A stretch of 64,000 nt of DNA from Streptomyces sp. SID13726. GTDB taxonomy: Bacteria; Actinomycetota; Actinomycetes; Streptomycetales; Streptomycetaceae. The translations under genes were made by a program, and so were the position numbers. This document shows, in pieces, positions 58,754 to 64,000 of the stretch. Each line of letters opens with the position of its first letter. The first letter of the stretch is position 1. The stretch spans positions 21,480 to 85,479 of the forward strand of contig NZ_JAAGLY010000032.1 in NCBI RefSeq assembly GCF_010548375.1. The letters are read 5' to 3'. The notes below the pieces were generated by a model. That model had not been told where the DNA came from and ran no database searches. It saw nothing but the letters and a program-made list of their open reading frames with translations.

Positions 58754-59122
58754 GTGCAACTCGAAGCGCACGCCCCGTCCGTACCGCCTTCCGAAACGAT
58801 CCCCCCGCCCGGCCTCACGGAGGACTCCACCTTGACCCCGCTCACGGCGCTCACCGCGCTCGACGACGCCATCGAGAACCTCGGCGTACCCGTCCCCTGC
58901 CGTTCCTACGACCCGGAGGTCTTCTTCGCCGAGTCGCCGGCCGACGTCGAGTACGCCAAGTCCCTCTGCCGTACCTGCCCGCTGATGGAGGCCTGCCTCG
59001 CCGGCGCCAAGGAGCGGCGTGAGCCCTGGGGCGTCTGGGGTGGCGAGCTGTTCGTCCAGGGTGTCGTCGTCGCCCGGAAGCGGCCGCGTGGCCGCCCGCG
59101 CAAGAACCCGGTCACGGCATGA
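58754..59122 (+). CDS. wblC: WhiB-family regulator WblC/WhiB7
   Basis: A 122-residue WhiB protein that binds a 4Fe-4S cluster through Cys49, Cys72, Cys75 and Cys81 (CRSYDPEVFF…CRTCPLMEAC). The turn EPWGVWGGE follows, then an AT-hook RGRPRK near the C-terminus that contacts AT-rich DNA beside the -35 box. With the housekeeping sigma factor it activates resistance genes in response to ribosome-targeting antibiotics. GTG at 58754 follows GAGGAAG. Expression is set by the upstream promoter, upstream ORF and attenuator. From memory this is SCO5190 in S. coelicolor. Confidence 0.95.
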   Translation: MQLEAHAPSVPPSETIPPPGLTEDSTLTPLTALTALDDAIENLGVPVPCRSYDPEVFFAESPADVEYAKSLCRTCPLMEACLAGAKERREPWGVWGGELFVQGVVVARKRPRGRPRKNPVTA

Positions 59123-59442
59123 ACACCGCAGGAACGATCGACCGCCCCCTCACGAACGACCCCAAGAAGCAGGCCCCGATGAAGCCGTCCACAGGCGAGC
59201 CCACCGGCTCCGCGACCCCAGACTTCACCACCACCGGCGCGACCGGCTCGCGTCAGAACAGGACCCGAGAGATGCAACTCATCCCAGAAGCCCTGGCTCG
59301 TGCGCATATGCACGACCGGCTGCATGAGGCCGAGCGGGAACGCCGGGCCGCGCGCCTGGTGACCGCTCGCCGGATGCAGCGCCGCGCCGAGCGCGCCTCG
59401 CGGCGCGCCCGCCGCGCGCTCGCCATGGCGGTCATGCAGTAA
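59119..59442 (+). CDS. Small basic protein coupled to wblC (107 aa)
   Basis: ATG at 59119 overlaps the wblC stop (ATGA), so it is co-translated with it. The first half is Pro/Thr-rich and disordered, the second half (LARAHMHDRLHEAERERRAARLVTARRMQRRAERASRRARRAL) is a strongly basic helix with a heptad-like pattern that may bind nucleic acid. No family recognised. It could be a WblC partner or nucleoid protein (inference). A second in-frame ATG at codon 21 (KPSTGEP) or at codon 52 (QLIPEALARAHM, near 59272) may be the true start. Confidence 0.72.
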   Translation: MNTAGTIDRPLTNDPKKQAPMKPSTGEPTGSATPDFTTTGATGSRQNRTREMQLIPEALARAHMHDRLHEAERERRAARLVTARRMQRRAERASRRARRALAMAVMQ

Positions 59443-59459
59443 TCGACCCAGCAGTATCC

Positions 59460-59499
59460 CCGCGGGGGCCGGTCCGACCGAACGGACCGGCCCCCGCGG
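59460..59499 (+). terminator. Terminator of the wblC operon
   Basis: A perfect 16-base-pair stem (59460-59475 and 59484-59499), 17 bases after the stop codon. Confidence 0.9.
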
Positions 59500-59545
59500 T
59501 GCGTTGTGCCCGCGCGGGCGCCGGACGCGGAGTTATCGTCGGCGC

Positions 59546-59755
59546 GTGACGAGTCCTTCCGGAGGCAGTGACAGCGACGGCTCCGCCGCGGAGCCGGACA
59601 CCCTCGTGTGCGCCCGCTGCGGCACACGGGCCGAGGGCCCGCAGCCCACCTGGACCTGCTCCCTGGAGAACGGCGACCGCCAGTACTTCTGCGACGCCTG
59701 CTCCCGGGAGAACCTCAGGGCCATCGAGGGACGGCTGGACTCGGCCTGGTGGTAG
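59546..59755 (+). CDS. Small zinc-ribbon protein (69 aa)
   Basis: A 69-residue protein with CARCG and, 25 residues later, YFCDACSREN, a four-Cys zinc ribbon; CSLENGDRQ lies between. The N-terminus is Ser/Gly-rich. The GTG at 59546 has no ribosome site; a TATCGT at 59534-59539 could be a -10 box, giving a leaderless mRNA. It is convergent with the ABC1 kinase gene nine bases away. Similar short ribbon proteins are common in Streptomyces; function unknown. Confidence 0.78.
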   Translation: MTSPSGGSDSDGSAAEPDTLVCARCGTRAEGPQPTWTCSLENGDRQYFCDACSRENLRAIEGRLDSAWW

Positions 59756-59764
59756 GGGAGCGGC

Positions 59765-61135
59765 TCACGCCGGCGCGGCCGACTCCTCCTCGCCCGCTTC
59801 GTCCTCCGCCACGAAGCCCGGCAGCCACTCCTCCAGTTCCTCGCGCAGCCGGACCGTCGCGCCCAGCTGGCACAGCACCCCGATGGTGCTCAGGGTGACC
59901 CGGTGTATCAGCAGGTACGCCGGGGGGAGGTTGAGCTGCTTGCCCAGCTGGTGGGCGGGGGAGCGGGGGTCGGCGATGCGGGCCGCCTGGCTGCGCATCC
60001 AGCCGCGGGTGAAGGTGAACGCCTCGACCTGGGCCGGTTCGATGATCGGCAGCAGGTAGTCGAGGACGGCGTCGGGGTCCAGCTCTATGGACTTCTTGAC
60101 GAAACCCTCCGAACACAGGAGGTCGTAGACGGCCTCGGCGTCGCCGTCCAGCGTCAGCCGCAGGGATGTGCCGATGGTGTCGGGCAGGCCGCCCGGGAGG
60201 CGGTCGACCGTGCCGAAGTCCAGGACACCCAGCCGCCAGTCCTCCTGGCCGTCCGGGCCGCCGGGCAGGAGGCGGAAGTTGCCCGGGTGCGGGTCGGCGT
60301 GCAGGAGGCCGGTGCGGGCGGGGCCGGAGAAGAGGAAGCGGGCCAGCAGCTGGCCGGCGCGGTCGCGCTGCTCCTCGGTGCCGTCGGAGATCACCTCCGA
60401 CAGGGGCACGCCGTCGATCCACTCCGTGACGAGGACCTGGTCGCTCTGGTGGACCACGGCCGGCACCACGACGTCCGGGTCGTCCGCGAACTCCTCGGCA
60501 TGGGCCTGCTGGGCCTGTGCCTCCAGGGCGTAGTCGAGCTCCTCCGAGACCCGGTCGCGCAACTCGGCGATCAGCGGCTTGATGTCGATGCCGGGGACGA
60601 GCGGCCCCAGCAGACGGGCGAAGCGCCCCAGTTGGTTGAGGTCGGAGAGCAGGGCGTCGCCGGCACCCGGGTACTGGACCTTGACGGCCACCTCGCGTCC
60701 GTCGTGCCACACGGCCCGGTGCACCTGGCCGATCGACGCCGCCGCGGAGGGCTTGTCGTCGAACTCGATGAACAGCTCCTGCCAGTCCTCGCCCAGGCGC
60801 TCCTCCAGCACCGAGTGCACGGTGCGGGTCGGCATCGGGGGCGCCGCCTCCTGGAGCTTGGTCAGGGCCGCGCGGTAGGGGCCCGCGACCTCCTCGGGGA
60901 GCGCCGACTCGAAGACGGACAGGGCCTGCCCGAACTTCATGGCACCGCCCTTGAGCTCGCCGAGCACCTTGAACAGCTGGTCGGCGGTGCGCTGTTGCAG
61001 CTCGCGGCCGACGATCTCCGCGGACTCGCCCACGATCCGCTTGCCCAGTCCCCAGGTGGCCCGTCCGGCGAAGCCGAGCGGGAGCGCGGCGAGCTTGGCG
61101 GTACGGGTGACCGCCTTCCGGGGAAGATCAGACAT
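59765..61135 (-). CDS. ABC1/AarF/UbiB-type atypical kinase
   Basis: A 456-residue UbiB-family protein. It has the KxGQ helix (GGAMKFGQALSVF, near residue 65), the Ala-rich loop AAASIGQVH in place of the usual glycine loop, AVKVQYPG with the invariant Lys, and HADPHPGNF with metal-binding LDFGTVDR. These proteins are ATPases that support isoprenoid-quinone or lipid metabolism. No C-terminal membrane helices were evident. Its ATG at 61135 overlaps the end of the ThiF-like gene by eight bases, implying coupling. It corresponds in place to Rv3197. Confidence 0.92.
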   Translation of the reverse strand: MSDLPRKAVTRTAKLAALPLGFAGRATWGLGKRIVGESAEIVGRELQQRTADQLFKVLGELKGGAMKFGQALSVFESALPEEVAGPYRAALTKLQEAAPPMPTRTVHSVLEERLGEDWQELFIEFDDKPSAAASIGQVHRAVWHDGREVAVKVQYPGAGDALLSDLNQLGRFARLLGPLVPGIDIKPLIAELRDRVSEELDYALEAQAQQAHAEEFADDPDVVVPAVVHQSDQVLVTEWIDGVPLSEVISDGTEEQRDRAGQLLARFLFSGPARTGLLHADPHPGNFRLLPGGPDGQEDWRLGVLDFGTVDRLPGGLPDTIGTSLRLTLDGDAEAVYDLLCSEGFVKKSIELDPDAVLDYLLPIIEPAQVEAFTFTRGWMRSQAARIADPRSPAHQLGKQLNLPPAYLLIHRVTLSTIGVLCQLGATVRLREELEEWLPGFVAEDEAGEEESAAPA

Positions 61136-62366
61136 GCGCCCTCCAGGTCCCAGCGGGCCGCGGTGAGTCAGCCTTTCGGCACGACTCGCCCGACGGCCGT
61201 TGCTCCGCCATTGTCTCGTGCGCGTCCTCTTCGTTGGGTGTGTGTTCTCCCTTACCTTTCTCCGCGGCTGCGCACGGGCATGCGGGATGCGGCCAGACCG
61301 GCCGCGCGTGCCAGCTCAGACCGGGCAGCGAGACCTCCCAGCGGGCGCCCGCGCTCGACGGGACGCGGCCGTCCAGGAAGGCGAGCGCGTGCGCGGCCGC
61401 CAGCCCCGCGACCGTGGTGGCCAGCGCCAGGTCGCAGGGGAGCGTCGGACGGTGTCTGGCCGAGCGCCACTGGGCGACCAGCCGGGGCCAGGCCTGGTCA
61501 CGGTCGGTGCGCGCCTCGTGCAGACAGCCCGCGCAGCCCGTCTCGCCCGGCAGGACGAAGGGGCCGACCATGCCCGTCGCCTCCACCACGCCCGCGTACA
61601 GATGGGGTGTCCCGGACCGGACGAGGGGTTCGGCGCCGGCCGGGGCGGGCGCGTGCACGTCGACGTCGTCGCGCGGGGTGAGGATCACCAGGGAGAAACC
61701 GGGGTCGTCCGCCCCGGCCGAGGTCCGGGAGGTGCGGCGCGGGGCGCGGTCCGGGGCCGCCGTACCCACCACTCGGCGCGCGGCCACGTCCCTGCGGTCG
61801 CCGAGGGAGGCCGCGGGCAGCCCGCCCGGGGCCACGTCACCCGGTTCGACACGGCCGTGGTCCCGCACGTCGACCTCGCCGACACCGGCGCCCGAGAGCA
61901 GCGCCGCCAGTGTCACGCCGACCCGGCCGGCGCCCCTGATCTGTACGCGCAGTGAGCGGCGGGCGGCCAGGAGGCGGATCGCCTCGCCCGGTTCCGACGT
62001 GGTCAGGGAGAGCGAGGCCAGGTCGGGTGCCAGCCGGGCGAGGACCTCCTTCTTCCCGCGCAGGGTGTCCGCGGCGGGCCCGCCGCCCTTCGCGTCGTCG
62101 ACCAGCCCGGCCCGCGCCAGCCGGCGCACCAGCGTGTCGACGTGGCCGTCCGGCAGGTCCATCCGGCGGCCCTCCTCCCGCAGCAGCGGCATGCTCCGTG
62201 TGCCGTTGAGCAGGTCGAGGAAGCTGCCCGTCGCGGTGTCCATCGGGCCCAGCGTCAGCGCGTGCGCCGGGGTCATCCCGAACTGCACGGTGTTGAGGTC
62301 GCGCCAGCCGCGCCGGAGCGCCGGCTTCACCAGCGGAACCATTGCTTGTGTGACAGGTGCGCGCAT
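61128..62366 (-). CDS. ThiF-like/TOMM cyclodehydratase-partner-like protein
   Basis: A 412-residue protein. The N-terminal 130 residues include a winged-helix-like part (MDTATGSFLDLLNGTRSMPLLREEG), then a ThiF-like Rossmann region (RVQIRGAGRVGVTLAALLSGAGVGEVDVRDHGRVEPGDVAPGG, nucleotide loop GAGRVG) and two Cys pairs that could bind zinc (GCAGCLHE and ACPCAAA). This is the layout of 'ocin-ThiF-like' proteins that bind precursor peptides in thiazole/oxazole-modified peptide synthesis, but no precursor or YcaO gene is nearby, so the actual role is unknown. ATG at 62366 follows GGGGG. Confidence 0.78.
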   Translation of the reverse strand: MRAPVTQAMVPLVKPALRRGWRDLNTVQFGMTPAHALTLGPMDTATGSFLDLLNGTRSMPLLREEGRRMDLPDGHVDTLVRRLARAGLVDDAKGGGPAADTLRGKKEVLARLAPDLASLSLTTSEPGEAIRLLAARRSLRVQIRGAGRVGVTLAALLSGAGVGEVDVRDHGRVEPGDVAPGGLPAASLGDRRDVAARRVVGTAAPDRAPRRTSRTSAGADDPGFSLVILTPRDDVDVHAPAPAGAEPLVRSGTPHLYAGVVEATGMVGPFVLPGETGCAGCLHEARTDRDQAWPRLVAQWRSARHRPTLPCDLALATTVAGLAAAHALAFLDGRVPSSAGARWEVSLPGLSWHARPVWPHPACPCAAAEKGKGEHTPNEEDAHETMAEQRPSGESCRKADSPRPAGTWRAHV

Positions 62367-62485
62367 CACAGGCCCCCGAAATCCTCGTAGAACGTCCCCG
62401 TGGACCGGTGGGGCCGGGGCGATGGTCGGTCGCCCTTCCACCGGCGCTGCCAGCATGCCCGGACCCGGCCGTCACGTGCCGAAAG

Positions 62486-62494
62486 TTGTCCACA
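62486..62494 (+). promoter_or_regulatory. DnaA box in a divergent promoter region
   Basis: TTGTCCACA, a perfect Streptomyces DnaA box, in the 231-base gap between the ThiF-like gene and the metallopeptidase gene. It is followed by GTATTC and TACAAAT, which could include a -10 element. Confidence 0.5.
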
Positions 62495-62597
62495 GGTGGG
62501 GGGTATTCGTCGTACAAATCAAACGCATGGTGGGCGATCGGAACCGAACCGTCCCGGAGTCGGGACTTCCCCCGTGTGCAGCGGGTAACGTCAGGGC

Positions 62598-63194
62598 GTG
62601 CCCGCCGACCCACTGCACCGCGCCGGAACGCCACAGCGCAGCACGACGAGTCAGCCGCCGAGCGGCTCGGGGGCGAGCGCGATCGAGGTACGCAGGAGCG
62701 CCCGGCGCCGCCGGACCGTCTCCGCCTACCGCGAGGGCGATCGCACCGTCGTGCTCATCCCTGCCCGGATGTCCGAGGCCGAGGAGCAACGCTGGGTGAG
62801 TGTCATGCTCGACAAACTGGCCGCCCAGGAGAGCAAACGGGTGCTCGGCGACGCAGAACTGTCCGAGCGCGCCCAGCGCTTGTCGGCCCAGTACTTCGAG
62901 GGCCGGGCGCGGCCCGCCTCGGTCCGCTGGGTCACCAACCAGAACACGCGCTGGGGCTCGTGCACCCCCTCCGAGGGCAGCATCCGGCTGTCGCACCGCC
63001 TTCAGGGGATGCCGGAGTACGTCGTCGACTACGTACTGCTCCACGAGCTGGCGCATCTGCTGGTGCCCGGACACGGGCCCCGTTTCTGGCGTTTGCTGGA
63101 GGCCTATCCGCGCACCGAGCGGGCCAAGGGCTACCTGGAGGGAGTGGTCGCCGCGGAGCGGTTGCCGCACCTGCCGACCGTCCGCGACGAGTGA
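62598..63194 (+). CDS. YgjP/M48-like zinc metallopeptidase
   Basis: A 198-residue protein with the zinc-protease motif LLHELAHLLVPGHGPRFWRLLEAYP (HExxH core, third His in GHG) preceded by TRWGSCTPSEGSIRLSHRLQGMPEYVVDYV, which defines the YgjP/DUF45 family. No signal peptide or membrane helix is seen, so it is cytoplasmic. The N-terminal 35 residues are disordered. The GTG at 62598 has no ribosome site; TAACGT at 62586-62591 may be a -10 box for a leaderless mRNA. Substrate unknown. From memory a similar gene lies at the mycobacterial locus. Confidence 0.85.
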   Translation: MPADPLHRAGTPQRSTTSQPPSGSGASAIEVRRSARRRRTVSAYREGDRTVVLIPARMSEAEEQRWVSVMLDKLAAQESKRVLGDAELSERAQRLSAQYFEGRARPASVRWVTNQNTRWGSCTPSEGSIRLSHRLQGMPEYVVDYVLLHELAHLLVPGHGPRFWRLLEAYPRTERAKGYLEGVVAAERLPHLPTVRDE

Positions 63195-63309
63195 CTCCGG
63201 ACTCGAACGGGTTTTTGTACCGGATCTGTACCGACCTCCACCGGTGTCCGAGTTTGCCGTTAGCCTGTCGCGACGCACTCGCATTCCGGATGGGGGACGG
63301 TCGTTACGC

Positions 63310-64000
63310 ATGGCCAGGGAATTCCAACGCGGCCACAAGGCCAAGATCAGTGATCTGACCGCGGGCACGGATCTGTACGTGGGGGTACAGATCTCCGGAC
63401 CCGGACTGACCTTCGACATCAGCTGCTTCGGCCTCGACACCGACGAACGGCTCTCCGACGACCGTTACTTCATCTTCTTCAACCAGCCCAAGTCCCCCGA
63501 GGACGCCATCCAGCTCCTGGGCGCCCAGGCCGGCGACACGGAGTCGTTCCGGGTCACCCTTGATCAGATCCCGTCGCAGATCCAGAAGCTGTCGTTCACG
63601 GCGACGATCGACGGCGACGGCCAGATGTCGCAGATCGCCCCCGGGTACGTGCGGATCGTCGCCGGCGGCGAGGAAGTGGCCCGGTACGCCTTCGACGGCA
63701 GCGAGTTCTCCACCGAGCGCGCCGTCATGCTGGGCGACCTGTATCTGAAGGACGTGTGGCGGTTCGCCGCGGTCGGCCAGGGCTTCGACGGCGGACTCGA
63801 CGCGCTGCTGAAGAACTTCGGTGGCGAGGTCGCCGAGGAGGAGCCGGCGGCCCAGGCCGACGTCCCGGCCCAGCAGTCGGCCGCGCCCCAGGCACCGGCC
63901 TTCGCGCCGCCCTCGCAGGCCGCCGCACCGTCGGCCCCCGCCCCCGCTCCCGCCCCCGCGTTCGGCGCGCCGCCCGCCGCCGCTCCGGCCCCCTCGGTCC
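63310..64000 (+). CDS. TerD-family protein (5' part)
   Basis: The gene runs off the right edge. The visible 230 residues begin MAREFQRGHKAKISDLTAGTDLYVGVQISGPGLTFDISCFGLD and contain the TerD beta-sandwich with likely Ca2+-binding acidic residues (DTDERLSDDRYFIFFNQ, GYVRIVAGGEEVARYAFDGSEFSTERAVMLGDLYLKDVWRF). A Pro/Ala-rich linker (APQAPAFAPPSQAAA…) starts near residue 180 and leads to a second domain outside the window. TerD proteins act in tellurite and general stress responses at the membrane. Confidence 0.9.
   Translation, partial: MAREFQRGHKAKISDLTAGTDLYVGVQISGPGLTFDISCFGLDTDERLSDDRYFIFFNQPKSPEDAIQLLGAQAGDTESFRVTLDQIPSQIQKLSFTATIDGDGQMSQIAPGYVRIVAGGEEVARYAFDGSEFSTERAVMLGDLYLKDVWRFAAVGQGFDGGLDALLKNFGGEVAEEEPAAQADVPAQQSAAPQAPAFAPPSQAAAPSAPAPAPAPAFGAPPAAAPAPSV

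Noticed and set aside
58217..58771. Minus-strand frame across the wblC leader
   Set aside because: It runs opposite a well-supported upstream ORF and attenuator; no start signal.
1..64000. Search for tRNA, rRNA, insertion sequences, integrases and attachment sites
   Set aside because: None could be recognised by reading the sequence on both strands; low-level degenerate copies cannot be excluded without a search program.

Overview
The window is chromosomal DNA of very high GC content, with strong G/C bias at third codon positions, frequent GTG starts, lipoboxes on secreted proteins and a WhiB-family regulator. Together these point to a Streptomyces chromosome. As far as I recall, the gene order matches the conserved core around SCO5149-SCO5200 of S. 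coelicolor, and the right two thirds match Mycobacterium tuberculosis Rv3194-Rv3212 (DEAD-box helicase, ferritin-like protein, DUF3107, TetR, DUF3152, MoeZ, ATL, AdnA/AdnB, NudC, mycoredoxin, UvrD2, WhiB7, ABC1 kinase). No transposon, prophage, rRNA, tRNA or CRISPR array was seen.

Layout. 1-9 kb: the end of an HtrA-type protease, tatB, a GT2 glycosyltransferase with AT-rich flanks, the Mrp Fe-S carrier, and a DUF1003 / MgtE_N-CBS pair. 9-17 kb: CorA, a SUFU-domain protein, an MFS exporter, a PHP phosphoesterase, MarC, a 50-residue protein, an NYN nuclease-like protein and an alpha/beta hydrolase. 17-24.8 kb: a DEAD-box RNA helicase with a long repetitive basic tail that is cut by an in-frame TAG, a ferritin-like (MiaE-type) protein, DUF3107, a TetR regulator, a small acidic protein and a second hydrolase. 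24.8-32.2 kb: a DUF3152 metalloprotease-like protein and an oligopeptide ABC transporter preceded by a probable leaderless 31-residue leader peptide. 32.4-37.5 kb: a four-gene cluster (PelF-like glycosyltransferase, multi-pass membrane protein, NAD-dependent epimerase, spherulin-4-like glycosidase) that looks like a compact exopolysaccharide system. 37.5-45 kb: MoeZ, two tandem Slp/Tap-type lipoprotein peptidases, and a large pseudokinase/flippase membrane protein. 45-58 kb: a DNA-repair island (alkyltransferase-like protein, AdnA, AdnB, UvrD2) interleaved with an M20 peptidase, NudC and mycoredoxin. 58-64 kb: wblC (whiB7) with its promoter, 106-codon upstream ORF and attenuator, a small basic protein, a zinc-ribbon protein, an ABC1 kinase, a ThiF-like protein, a YgjP/M48-type metallopeptidase and the start of a TerD-family gene.

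Most genes look like housekeeping or stress functions: envelope export, metal and redox homeostasis, DNA repair and intrinsic antibiotic resistance. The items most worth a second look are the interrupted helicase tail, the leader peptide of the ABC transporter, the Pel-like polysaccharide cluster, and several short reading frames and repeats in regulatory gaps.
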